Source: Actinomycetota bacterium (GTDB taxonomy: Bacteria; Actinomycetota; Actinomycetes; Propionibacteriales; Propionibacteriaceae). From it: a DNA stretch of 42,248 bases. The stretch covers positions 1 to 42,248 of the forward strand of contig JAIUOT010000026.1 in assembly GCA_020161015.1 (NCBI GenBank). Reading direction: 5' to 3'. The position numbers were made by a program, and so were the translations under genes. Under the pieces are notes generated by a model that did not search any database, had not been told where the DNA came from, and saw nothing but the letters and a program-made list of their open reading frames with translations. Of the stretch, positions 1-6,998 are shown in pieces. Numbering within the stretch: the stretch's first letter is position 1; each line of letters opens with the position of its first letter.

Positions 1-38
1 AGCTGTCGAGGATGACCAAGGAACTGGGCTTCGCCTGA
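1..38 (+). CDS. 3' end of an unidentified gene, possible antitoxin partner
   Basis: Only the last 11 codons are in the window (reading frame from base 3, ending ...TKELGFA, stop TGA 36-38). The stop overlaps the ATG of the PIN-domain gene by one base (TGATG), so the two are translationally coupled. A short DNA-binding or excisionase-like protein upstream of this kind of PIN toxin is common, but nothing in these residues proves that identity. Confidence 0.5.
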   Translation, partial: LSRMTKELGFA

Positions 39-580
39 TGGCACTCGTCGCCCTGTACGACGCGAACGTCCTCTACCCGAACACGCTCCGCGACGTCCTG
101 ATCCGGGTTGCCATGGCCGGACTCGTCCGAGCCCGGTGGACCGACGCGATCCTGGACGAGGTGTTCGAGCACCTGTCGGAGAACCGACCCAACCTGGATC
201 CCGAACGCCTGGACCGCACGCGAATGCTGATGAACAAGGCGATCCGGGACGTCCTCGTGGAAGGCTACGAGCCGCGCATGGCCCGGCTGAAGCTGCCCGA
301 CCCTGACGACCGGCACGTACTCGCCGCTGCGATCCAGGCCAAGGCCTCGATCATCGTGACCAGCAACACCAAGGACTTCCCGACCTCGGTGCTTGATCCC
401 TACGGGATCGTGGCGCAGCATCCCGATGCCTTCCTGCTCGGGTTCTGCGAAGACCACGCGCCCACGCTCCACGCCGTCATCGACGACATCGCGCGCACCT
501 GGAACGATCCCGCCGAGGTCGTGCTCGCCAGCCTGGGCGCCTCTGCTCCCGAAACTGCGGCGAGGCTCGCGTCGCTCTGA
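38..580 (+). CDS. PIN-domain protein, VapC-like toxin candidate
   Basis: This 180-residue protein has the layout of a PIN-domain ribonuclease. It has an N-terminal LYDANVLYP strand with the first acidic residue (D8), a central acidic cluster LPDPDDRHVLAAAI near residue 90, and the TSNTKDFP motif near 110-117. PIN proteins of toxin-antitoxin pairs are Mg-dependent RNases that cut tRNA or mRNA. The start overlaps the stop of the preceding gene, as in co-translated antitoxin-toxin pairs. At 180 residues it is longer than a minimal VapC (about 130), with a C-terminal helical extension after residue 130. It lies about 140 bp from the 3' end of tRNA-Leu on the opposite strand, a usual place for accessory DNA. 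The target is unknown and the partner is not in view. Confidence 0.8.
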   Translation: MALVALYDANVLYPNTLRDVLIRVAMAGLVRARWTDAILDEVFEHLSENRPNLDPERLDRTRMLMNKAIRDVLVEGYEPRMARLKLPDPDDRHVLAAAIQAKASIIVTSNTKDFPTSVLDPYGIVAQHPDAFLLGFCEDHAPTLHAVIDDIARTWNDPAEVVLASLGASAPETAARLASL

Positions 581-636
581 CCGCTCCGGCTACGTGTGAC
601 CACACCTGGTCGCGAGAGCCACTCGCATGCATCGAG

Positions 637-657
637 ATGTTGTGCATATGTTGTGCA
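637..657. repeat. Two tandem ATGTTGTGCA copies
   Basis: Two perfect copies of ATGTTGTGCA (637-646 and 648-657) lie one helical turn apart (period 11 bp) in the gap between the PIN gene and the tRNA. The spacing would suit two protomers on one DNA face, for example an antitoxin or recombinase arm site. The role is not known. Confidence 0.6.
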
Positions 658-674
658 CGGCTCCGGGAACGACA

Positions 675-707
675 GTGGCTCTGACTATCTTGCCTAGTCA
701 GAGCCAC
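675..707 (-). terminator. 13-bp perfect inverted repeat next to tRNA-Leu
   Basis: GTGGCTCTGACTA (675-687) and its exact complement (695-707) enclose a 7-base loop. On the minus strand the hairpin begins 10 bases beyond the tRNA 3' end, so it could end tRNA transcription, although no T-run follows. The arm sequence AGAGCCAC occurs a third time at 615-622. A recombination core site is an alternative reading. Confidence 0.55.
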
Positions 708-717
708 GTTCGATGAG

Positions 718-803
718 TGTCCGAGAGAGGACTTGAACCTCCACGCCCGATAAAGGGCACTAGCACCTCAAGCTAGCGCGTCTACCTATTCCGCCACCCG
801 GAC
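718..803 (-). tRNA. tRNA-Leu (anticodon GAG)
   Basis: The minus strand folds as a class II tRNA. The acceptor arm GTCCGGG pairs with CTCGGAC (one G-U pair), followed by discriminator A. The D-arm region GGCGGAATAGGTAGACGC, the anticodon stem CTAGC/GCTAG with loop TTGAGGT (anticodon GAG), a long variable arm and the T-loop GGTTCAAGTCC are all present. CCA is not encoded. GAG reads CUC and CUU codons. The discriminator A and long variable arm are leucine identity features. Confidence 0.95.
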
Positions 804-900
804 AGGTGGTGTTGCCCGGTCTCCCGGACAGCCAGAGAAGCATACCCACAAGGGGGCTTCGTTGGCGAAACGGTGGCGCAAGGTCGTGTCCGGGCAGTGG

Positions 901-912
901 CAGGATGGCCCC
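901..912 (+). promoter_or_regulatory. Candidate leaderless -10 of the M20 peptidase gene
   Basis: CAGGAT (901-906) lies six bases before the ATG at 913, and no Shine-Dalgarno precedes that ATG. The same geometry (GAGGAT-N6-ATG) recurs at 39716 before the alpha/beta hydrolase, suggesting transcription starts at or next to the start codon. Confidence 0.4.
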
Positions 913-2226
913 ATGAACTCCGTCCCCGCCGCGACCGAGGAGGTCGCGAGCCTGTGCAGCGACCTCATCCGCTTCGACACCTCCAACTTCGGCCCCGCGG
1001 GGTCCAAGGGGGAGCGGGAGGCGGCCGAGTACGTCGCTGCCCGGCTCGACGAGGTGGGCATCTCCAGCACCCTGCTGGAGTCCGCCCCGCGTCGGACCTC
1101 GCTGGTCGCGGAGTGGGCGCCCGAGGGGTGCGACACGTCCCTGCCGCCACTGCTGATCCACGGCCACACCGACGTCGTGCCCGCCGTGGCGTCCGACTGG
1201 CAGGTCGACCCCTTCGCCGGGGAGATCGTCGACGGCCACGTCTGGGGCCGCGGCGCCGTGGACATGAAGGACTTCGACGCGATCATCCTCGCCGTCGTCC
1301 GGGAGCGGATGCGTGCCGGCCGCGCCCCGCGACGCCCCGTCCGCCTGGTGTTCACCGCGGACGAGGAGGCCGGCGGCCCGCTCGGTGCCACCTGGCTGGC
1401 CAACACCCACCCGGAGCTCGTCGCGGACTGCAGCGAGGCCATCGGCGAGGTCGGCGGGTTCTCCCTCAGCGTGAACGACAAGCGGCTCTACCTCATCCAG
1501 ACCGCGGAGAAGGGCCTGGCCTGGCTCGACCTGATCGCGGACGGGACAGCCGGCCACGGGTCGATGCGCAACGACGACAACGCGATCACCTCGCTCGCGC
1601 AGGCCGTGAGCGCTGTCGGGTCGTACACCTGGCCGGTGCGCCTGCACCCGGCCCAGCGCCAGTTCCTGGACGCCGTCGAGGACGCCCTTGGCGTCGAGGT
1701 GAACGCCGGGGACGCGGAGACCACCCTCGCCCGCCTGGGGTCGATCGCCCGCATGGTCGGCGCCACCATGTCGAACACGGCCAACCCGACGATGCTCGAG
1801 GCCGGCTACAAGCACAACGTGATCCCCGGACGGGCCACCGCCGGGATCGACGGCCGCTTCCTGCCCGGCTACGAACAGGAGTTCTACGACACGGTCTCCC
1901 GCCTCATCGGGGACAGGGTGCGCTACGAGGTGTCGATCTCCGAGGTCGCCGTGGAGACCACCTTCGACGGCGACCTGGTGGACGCGATGTCGGCGAGCCT
2001 GCGCACCCAGGACCCCGACGCGGTCCCCGTGCCGTTCATCATGAGCGGCGGCACCGACGCCAAGGCGTGGTCGCGCCTGGGCGTGCGCTGTTTCGGCTTC
2101 GCGCCGCTCCGGCTCCCTCCGGAACTCGACTTCGTCGCGCTCTTCCACGGCATCGACGAGCGCGTGCCCGTCGAGTCGCTGCAGTTCGGCTGCCGGGTGC
2201 TCGACGACTTCCTCGACCGCGCCTGA
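913..2226 (+). CDS. M20 family metallopeptidase
   Basis: The 437-residue product belongs to the M20/M25/M40 dinuclear zinc hydrolases (ArgE/DapE/carboxypeptidase relatives). Metal and catalytic motifs are HGHTDVVP (H85, D87), GRGAVDMKDF (bridging Asp) and TADEEAGG (general base and metal Glu pair). A dimerisation lid follows, then C-terminal SGGTDAKAW. The protein is cytosolic: no signal peptide is seen. A GTG/TTG-initiated upstream extension is possible, but ATG 913 begins the conserved region and sits six bases after a -10-like CAGGAT. It converges with the YdeI-like gene, stops 12 bp apart. The exact substrate (dipeptide or N-acyl amino acid) cannot be told; the gene is not beside lysine or arginine genes. 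Confidence 0.9.
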   Translation: MNSVPAATEEVASLCSDLIRFDTSNFGPAGSKGEREAAEYVAARLDEVGISSTLLESAPRRTSLVAEWAPEGCDTSLPPLLIHGHTDVVPAVASDWQVDPFAGEIVDGHVWGRGAVDMKDFDAIILAVVRERMRAGRAPRRPVRLVFTADEEAGGPLGATWLANTHPELVADCSEAIGEVGGFSLSVNDKRLYLIQTAEKGLAWLDLIADGTAGHGSMRNDDNAITSLAQAVSAVGSYTWPVRLHPAQRQFLDAVEDALGVEVNAGDAETTLARLGSIARMVGATMSNTANPTMLEAGYKHNVIPGRATAGIDGRFLPGYEQEFYDTVSRLIGDRVRYEVSISEVAVETTFDGDLVDAMSASLRTQDPDAVPVPFIMSGGTDAKAWSRLGVRCFGFAPLRLPPELDFVALFHGIDERVPVESLQFGCRVLDDFLDRA

Positions 2227-2238
2227 GGCGGATCGGGC

Positions 2239-2811
2239 TCAGGCGGGACGTTCCCCGCGCGCGGCACGGTCCACGATCGACGCGATCCGTGCCGCCTTCG
2301 TCTCCGGCCTCCGGGCGAGGGCGATCGAGGCGAGCCCCATCTTCCGCGCGCTCCTCGGGAACGCGTCCCAGGCAGCGCGGGCGGCGGGCACGGCGTCCAG
2401 GGCCTCGGTGAGTTCCACGGGCTCCTCCAGCGCGTCCACCGAGTCGTAGACCGTCCACATCCCGTTGGCCTTCGCCCGCTCGATCTCGGCCAGCCCGGAC
2501 GGCTGGAGCCGGCCCTCGCGCGCCAGCTGGGCGACCCGCGCCTTGTTCGTCGCGGCCCAGGGGCTGTTCGGCTTGCGCCGGGTGAACCACAGCATGGACC
2601 GGCGCTCGTCGAGGGGGCTCGACTGGCCGTCCACCCAGCCCCAGCACAGCGCCTCGCGGATGAGTTCCTCGTAGGTCAGCTGCGTCTCGCCGGACGACGC
2701 CCGCCAGATCACCACCCACACGCCCGCCCCGCGGTCGTGGTGCGCGGCCAGCCAGTCGTGCCACTCGCCCAGGGAGGCGGGCTGGAACCGCTCCGCGTCA
2801 GCCATGGCCAT
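2239..2811 (-). CDS. YdeI/OmpD-associated family protein
   Basis: The 190-residue protein matches the YdeI family: an N-terminal block with EWHDWLAAHH, the EALCWGWVDGQ signature near 45-55, a WFTRRKPNSPWAATNK block, and a C-terminal helical segment (AAWDAFPRSARK...AARIASI). Family members occur widely in actinomycetes, and some were linked to resistance to antimicrobial peptides; the molecular role is not known. I take the ATG at 2811 because AGGAGG lies six bases upstream; ATG 2805 is the alternative, two codons in. It follows the aldo/keto reductase gene on the same strand with a 20-bp gap and may be the last gene of a uppP-led transcript. Confidence 0.88.
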   Translation of the reverse strand: MAMADAERFQPASLGEWHDWLAAHHDRGAGVWVVIWRASSGETQLTYEELIREALCWGWVDGQSSPLDERRSMLWFTRRKPNSPWAATNKARVAQLAREGRLQPSGLAEIERAKANGMWTVYDSVDALEEPVELTEALDAVPAARAAWDAFPRSARKMGLASIALARRPETKAARIASIVDRAARGERPA

Positions 2812-2831
2812 CGGGTGCCTCCTCGCGGCCG

Positions 2832-3821
2832 TTAGGGGGTGAGCGTGGGCTCGTAGCCCTCGCGCATGGCGTTGGGCCCGCCGGAGACGTCGTCGAGCGC
2901 GGCGACGATCTCCGCGGGCAGGTCGGCGTCCTCGCAGGCCAGGTAGGGCTCGAGCTGGGCGACCGTCCGCGCGCCGAGCAGGGGGGCGGTGACCCCGGGG
3001 GCGTCCCGCACCCACAGCAGCGCCACCTGTCCGGGGGTCAGGTCGAGGCCGGCGGCAGCGGTCGTCACCGCGTCCACGACCGCCCGCGAGCGCGTCTCCA
3101 GGTACGGCTCGACGAACCACGAGAAGTGCTGGGACGCCCCGCGCGAGCCGCGCGGCCGTCCGGTGCGGTACTTGCCGGTGAGGACGCCGCGCCCGATCGG
3201 CGACCAGGGGAACAGGCCCATCCCGAACGCCCGGGCGGCCGGGATCACCTCCACCTCGGCCCTGCGGGCGAGCAGGGAGTACTCGACCTGGACAGAACTC
3301 AGCGGCGTGCGTCCGGGGAACGCCGCCTGCCAGGTGGCCGCCTGCGCGGTCTGCCAGCCCACGAAGTTGCACACCCCGGCGTAGCGGACGTCCCCGGCGG
3401 CGACAGCGGTGTCGATCGCGGCCAGCGACTCCTCCAGGGGCGCCTGGCCCCAGGCGTGGAGCTGCCACAGGTCGAGGTGCTCGGTGCCGAGGCGGCGCAG
3501 CGAGCCGCGCAGGTCGGAGAGCAACGCGGTGCGCGAGGTGTCGACGACCCGCTGGCCGTCCCGGATGCCGAAGCCGGCCTTGCTGGCCAGTACGAGGTCG
3601 TCGCGCTGCACGTCGCCGGCGCGCAGCATCCGTCCGATCATGCGCTCGGCGTCCCCCGCGGCGTACGCGGCGGCGGTGTCCACCAGGCTCCCACCCGCGG
3701 CGACGAAGGACCGCAGCAGGGGACGGGCGTCCTCGAGCCGGGTCTCGCGACCCCAGGTGAGGGTGCCCAGGCCGAGCCTGGACACCTGCAGGCCGCTGTG
3801 GCCGACCGACCGTCGCTGCAT
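2832..3821 (-). CDS. Aldo/keto reductase
   Basis: This is a 329-residue NAD(P)H-dependent (alpha/beta)8-barrel oxidoreductase. The catalytic tetrad is visible: Asp and Tyr in VDTAAAYAAGDAE, Lys in LASKAGF, His in LWQLHAWG. The C-terminal LLGARTVAQLEPYL block resembles the cofactor-binding loop of the family. Overall it is closest to the YajO/potassium-channel-beta-like bacterial branch (QVEYSLL, FPWSPIGRGVLTGKYR). The physiological carbonyl substrate is unknown. The start lies 11 bp after the uppP stop, so the two are probably co-transcribed. Confidence 0.92.
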   Translation of the reverse strand: MQRRSVGHSGLQVSRLGLGTLTWGRETRLEDARPLLRSFVAAGGSLVDTAAAYAAGDAERMIGRMLRAGDVQRDDLVLASKAGFGIRDGQRVVDTSRTALLSDLRGSLRRLGTEHLDLWQLHAWGQAPLEESLAAIDTAVAAGDVRYAGVCNFVGWQTAQAATWQAAFPGRTPLSSVQVEYSLLARRAEVEVIPAARAFGMGLFPWSPIGRGVLTGKYRTGRPRGSRGASQHFSWFVEPYLETRSRAVVDAVTTAAAGLDLTPGQVALLWVRDAPGVTAPLLGARTVAQLEPYLACEDADLPAEIVAALDDVSGGPNAMREGYEPTLTP

Positions 3822-3832
3822 CCGCGCGTCCC

Positions 3833-4654
3833 CTACGGTTGCAGGACCCCGCCCAGCAGCAGCCCGGCGACGAGCGCCGCCAGCCCCAGCCGGTACCAGA
3901 CGAAGATCGAGAAACTGTGCTTGCTGACGTACTTCAGCAGCCAGTGGATGACGGCCAGGCCGATCCCGAAGGCGATCACGGTGGCCACGATCGTGGGCCC
4001 CCAGGAGAGGTTCGGGTCGTCGGGGATGTCCTTGAGCTTGAACAGCCCGGAGATGAAGACCGCCGGGACGGCGAGCAGGAACGCGTACCGGGTGGCCGCC
4101 TCGCGCTTGTAGCCGAGGAACAGTCCGCCGGCGATGGTGGCGCCCGAGCGGGAGACGCCGGGGATCAGGGCCAGCGCCTGGGCGAAGCCGAGCGCGATGC
4201 CGTCCAGCCAGGTGAGCTGGGTGAGCTCGTACCGGTTCCGGGCGACGCGGTCGGCGATCCAGAGCACGATGCCCACGCCGGCGAGCATGGCGACGGTGAT
4301 CCACAGGTTGCGCAGGCTGGTGCCGATCGCGTCCTCGAACAACAGGCCCAGGATGCCGATCGGGATCGAACCGATGATCACCAGCCAGCCGATCCGGGCG
4401 TCGGGGTCTTCGCGCGGGACGCGTCCCACCAGCGACCCCGACCAGCGGGCGATGATGCGTCCGATGTCCTTGGCGAAGTAGACGATGACGGCCGTTTCCG
4501 TACCCAGCTGGCTCACCGCAGTGAACGCCGCACCGGGGTCGTGCCCGCCGAAGAACAGCTGTCCGACGATCGACTGGTGCGCACTGGAGGAGATCGGGAG
4601 AAACTCGGTCAAACCCTGGACGATGCCCAGCACGATCGCTTCCAACCAACCCAT
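3833..4654 (-). CDS. uppP: Undecaprenyl-diphosphatase UppP (BacA)
   Basis: This 273-residue polytopic membrane protein recycles the lipid carrier of cell-wall synthesis by hydrolysing undecaprenyl diphosphate to the monophosphate. Both family motifs are present: GLTEFLPISSSAH near the N-terminus (catalytic Glu, Ser and His) and PGVSRSGATIAGGLFLG around residue 170. At least seven hydrophobic segments are seen. ATG 4654 follows GGAAGGGG. The gene is divergent from mshC with only 57 bp between them. High expression can confer bacitracin tolerance in other bacteria. Confidence 0.96.
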   Translation of the reverse strand: MGWLEAIVLGIVQGLTEFLPISSSAHQSIVGQLFFGGHDPGAAFTAVSQLGTETAVIVYFAKDIGRIIARWSGSLVGRVPREDPDARIGWLVIIGSIPIGILGLLFEDAIGTSLRNLWITVAMLAGVGIVLWIADRVARNRYELTQLTWLDGIALGFAQALALIPGVSRSGATIAGGLFLGYKREAATRYAFLLAVPAVFISGLFKLKDIPDDPNLSWGPTIVATVIAFGIGLAVIHWLLKYVSKHSFSIFVWYRLGLAALVAGLLLGGVLQP

Positions 4655-4680
4655 TCGGTTCCCCTTCCGGCTCGCAGCAC

Positions 4681-4686
4681 ACCCTA
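4681..4686 (-). promoter_or_regulatory. Candidate -10 of uppP
   Basis: TAGGGT on the minus strand fits TANNNT and lies 26 bases upstream of the uppP ATG. This leaves a short leader that contains GGAAGGGG. It nearly abuts the mshC -10 at 4699. Confidence 0.5.
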
Positions 4687-4698
4687 ACCGGTGCCCGG

Positions 4699-4711
4699 TA
4701 GGCTGCGGCCC
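4699..4711 (+). promoter_or_regulatory. Candidate leaderless -10 of mshC
   Basis: TAGGCT (4699-4704) is followed by seven bases and then the mshC ATG; no ribosome-binding site fits. The same hexamer stands seven to eight bases before hisE and tyrS. Confidence 0.6.
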
Positions 4712-5941
4712 ATGCGTGCGTGGGTGACCCCCGAACCGCCGGTGCTGCCCGGCTCCGGAAGCGGTCGCGTCCTGCTCCACGACAGCGTGACCGGGATGCT
4801 GCAACCGGCCGGCCCGCTGACCGGAGAGGCACGGCTGTACGCCTGCGGGATCACCCCCTACGACGCGACACACCTCGGCCATGCCGCGACCTACGTGGCG
4901 GTGGACCTGCTCAACCGCGCCTGGCGGGACACGGGGCTGCGGGTGCGCTTCGCGCAGAACGTCACCGACGTGGACGACCCGCTCCTGGAGCGTGCCGCGG
5001 AGACCGGCGTCGACTGGGTCGGGTTGGCCGAGGAGCAGATCGAGCTGTACCGCACGGACATGGCGGCCCTGCGGGTGCTGCCGCCGGACCAGCTCACCGG
5101 GGTGGTGGAGAGCCTGGAGACGGTCACCGACCTGATCGCCGTGCTCCGGGACGAACAGGCCGTCTACCAGGTGCCCGATCCGGTGTACCCGGACTGGTAC
5201 TTCTCGGTGACGCGGGCGAGCAACCTGATGGCCGGCACCGGGATCTCGGTGCTGGAGGCCGAGCAGGTGTTCGCCGAGCGCGGCGGCGACCCGCAGCGTC
5301 CGGGCAAGCGACACCGGCTCGACTGCCTCGTGTGGCGGCAGGCGCGTCCCGGTGAGCCCGCGTGGGACTCCTGGCTCGGGCGTGGACGACCGGGGTGGCA
5401 CGTCGAGTGCACAGCAATCTCGCTCGACGCGCTCGGCCCCGAGTTCGACGTGCAGGCCGGCGGCCGCGACCTCGCCTTCCCGCACCACCCGATGTGCGCG
5501 GCGGAGGCCCGGGTGGCCACCGGGCGGCCGATGGCGAAGGTCTTCCTGCACACCGGGATGGTGGGCCTGGACGGCGAGAAGATGAGCAAGTCGCTGGGCA
5601 ACCTGGTGTTCGTCCGGCGCCTCCTGGACGACGGGGTGGACCCCATGGCCGTCCGGCTCGTGCTGCTCGCCCACCACTACCGCGCCGACTGGGAGTACAC
5701 GCCGGAGGTGCTCGCCGTGGCACTGGAGCGCCTGCACCGCTGGCGCAGCGCAACGTCCGCGTCCGCCGGAGCCGACGCGACCGCGACGCTGGACGCCGTC
5801 CGTGCCGCGCTCCGCAATGACCTCAATGCCCCGGCCGCCCTGGCCGCCATCGACGCCTGGGCCGCAGCCGGCGGCGACGACCCGTCCGCGCCGGCGTTGG
5901 TCGCCGAGGTCGCCGAGGCGCTCCTCGGCATCCGCCTCTGA
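4712..5941 (+). CDS. mshC: Cysteine:GlcN-Ins ligase MshC (mycothiol synthesis)
   Basis: MshC joins L-cysteine to glucosaminyl-inositol using ATP, the third-last chemical step towards mycothiol, the actinobacterial thiol buffer. The 409-residue protein is a shortened cysteinyl-tRNA synthetase homologue: YACGITPYDATHLGHA (zinc Cys and HIGH-type motif), QNVTDVDDPLLERA, WHVECTAIS, AFPHHPMCAAE and KMSKSLGN (KMSKS loop). The C-terminal tRNA-binding domain of CysS is missing, and the WTPE-type N-terminus (WVTPEPP) is typical of MshC rather than CysS. Adjacency to uppP is common in actinomycetes. The start at 4712 is set by the TAGGCT -10 seven bases upstream. Confidence 0.94.
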   Translation: MRAWVTPEPPVLPGSGSGRVLLHDSVTGMLQPAGPLTGEARLYACGITPYDATHLGHAATYVAVDLLNRAWRDTGLRVRFAQNVTDVDDPLLERAAETGVDWVGLAEEQIELYRTDMAALRVLPPDQLTGVVESLETVTDLIAVLRDEQAVYQVPDPVYPDWYFSVTRASNLMAGTGISVLEAEQVFAERGGDPQRPGKRHRLDCLVWRQARPGEPAWDSWLGRGRPGWHVECTAISLDALGPEFDVQAGGRDLAFPHHPMCAAEARVATGRPMAKVFLHTGMVGLDGEKMSKSLGNLVFVRRLLDDGVDPMAVRLVLLAHHYRADWEYTPEVLAVALERLHRWRSATSASAGADATATLDAVRAALRNDLNAPAALAAIDAWAAAGGDDPSAPALVAEVAEALLGIRL

Positions 5942-6042
5942 CGCGGCGCCGCAGCGCTCTGCACCCTCGTCCCCGGTCTCCGTCCGCGTGCAGGGCTGGC
6001 GCGTCCCGAGGCCCGGCGCCTGACGCCGCGGGCCCGCCGTCC

Positions 6043-6157
6043 GTGCCGAGGGCCAGCTCTCCGTGCCGAGGGGGCCAGCTCTCCGTGCCGAGGGCCAGCG
6101 TTGGTGCCGAGGGCCAGCCCCTGTGTGCTGGCTCTCGGCCGTAAGGCTGGTCCTCGG
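6043..6157. repeat. GAGGGCCAGC repeat module, copy 1
   Basis: Four forward copies of GTGCCGAGGGCCAGC (6043, 6063 with a GG insertion, 6085, 6104) are followed by two inverted copies (6127, 6145). GAGGGCCAGC 6109-6118 can pair with GCTGGCTCTC 6127-6136 across the loop CCCTGTGT; one pair is G-U in RNA. Confidence 0.8.
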
Positions 6158-6288
6158 TGGGACGTGGGCGGTTAGGGCGATCCGGCCACGCCCTGGAGCG
6201 AGGGAGGCGGGCGCGCGAGCAGCGGCCTCGCCTCAGGAGCCCGCCTCCGTTCGCCGTCGCAGGTGTCGGGACGCCCGACCGCCCGTTT

Positions 6289-6377
6289 GGAGGGCCAGCC
6301 CTCCGCGTTGAGGGCCAGCGTTGATGCCGAGGGCCAGCCCCTGTGTGCTGGCCCTCGAACGTAAGGCTGGCCCTCGA
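6289..6377. repeat. GAGGGCCAGC repeat module, copy 2
   Basis: Three forward copies (6289, 6308, 6323) and two inverted copies (6347, 6366). Bases 6311-6377 match 6091-6157 at 61 of 67 positions, exactly 220 bp apart. The stem 6329-6338/6347-6356 is a perfect 10-bp hairpin with the same loop as copy 1. Confidence 0.8.
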
Positions 6378-6462
6378 CGCTGGCGGGCATGAGGCGCTGC
6401 GGACGTGAGGCGCCGGCGGACGGGGAGGGGCGGTCCGGGGCCTGCGGCGCTGGACCCGGGCG

Positions 6463-6624
6463 CCTGCCGTGGTGGACCCGGCCGCCGTGGTGGACCCGGC
6501 CGCCGTGGTGGACCCGGCCGCCGTGGTGGACCCGGCCGCCGTGGTGGACCCGGCCGCCGTGGTGGACCCGGCCGCCGTGGTGGACCCGGCCGCCGTGCTG
6601 GACCCGGCCGCCGTGCTGGACCCG
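6463..6624. repeat. 18-bp tandem repeat, nine units
   Basis: Nine head-to-tail 18-bp units of GCCGCCGTGGTGGACCCG. The first is slightly diverged at its 5' end, six are identical, and the last two carry GTGCTG in place of GTGGTG. The unit is a multiple of three, so open frames (VVDPAA in one, VHHGGR in another) run through it by construction; no start, signal or flanking protein supports translation. It ends about 95 bp before the hisE promoter. Such arrays commonly vary in copy number between strains. Confidence 0.9.
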
Positions 6625-6717
6625 GGGGCCCGCCGCGCTGGGTCTGGGCGGCTCGCCGCGCCGGCCCAAGCCGCCCGCCGTGCTGGACCGCGGCTGCCTC
6701 ACCCACGTGGGCACCGG

Positions 6718-6731
6718 TAGGCTGACCGGTC
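6718..6731 (+). promoter_or_regulatory. Candidate leaderless -10 of hisE
   Basis: TAGGCT (6718-6723) followed by eight bases and the GTG of hisE, with no Shine-Dalgarno. It has the same arrangement as tyrS. Confidence 0.6.
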
Positions 6732-6998
6732 GTGAGCAAAACCTTCGATGACCTGTTCGCCGAGTTGCGGCACCGGGCGGCGACCCGCCCCGAGGGCTCC
6801 GGGACGGTCCGCGCCCTCGACGCGGGCGTCCATGCGATCGGCAAGAAGGTCGTCGAGGAGGCCGCGGAGGTCTGGATGGCGGCCGAGTACCAGGGCAAGG
6901 CCGAGGCCGCGGAGGAGATCAGCCAGCTGCTGTACCACCTCCAGGTGCTGATGATCGCGCTCGGCCTCGACCTCGAAGACGTCTACGAATACCTGTGA
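6732..6998 (+). CDS. hisE: Phosphoribosyl-ATP diphosphatase HisE
   Basis: HisE hydrolyses phosphoribosyl-ATP to phosphoribosyl-AMP, the second step of histidine synthesis. The 88-residue all-helical protein has the MazG-like metal site motifs [15 protein letters not shown] and [17 protein letters not shown]. The GTG start is placed by the TAGGCT-N8 promoter. The stop (6996-6998) overlaps the GTG of hisG. As usual in actinomycetes HisE is separate from HisI, and hisE-hisG stand apart from the main his operon. Confidence 0.96.
   Translation: MSKTFDDLFAELRHRAATRPEGSGTVRALDAGVHAIGKKVVEEAAEVWMAAEYQGKAEAAEEISQLLYHLQVLMIALGLDLEDVYEYL

Larger units (their letters stand above)
5942..6462. other. Non-coding region with repeat module
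   Basis: No reading frame here has convincing codon structure or a family match. The stretch begins after mshC with the palindrome GCGGCGCCGC (5943-5952). It is dominated by forward and inverted copies of GAGGGCCAGC, described separately. Confidence 0.6.

Noticed and set aside
2039-5941. Long open frames opposite uppP, mshC and the aldo/keto reductase (up to 666 residues)
   Set aside because: They are shadows of GC-rich coding strands: composition is Arg/Pro/Gly-biased and each lies over a gene with clear family motifs.
6625-6731. Histidine attenuator before hisE
   Set aside because: No His-rich leader peptide or terminator is seen, and the promoter appears leaderless.
6389-6751. Repeat protein gene (WWTRPP, VVDPAA or VHHGGR repeats)
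   Set aside because: All frames stay open through an 18-bp repeat. No frame has a ribosome-binding site, a sensible N-terminus or a domain outside the repeat, and the frames run into the hisE promoter.
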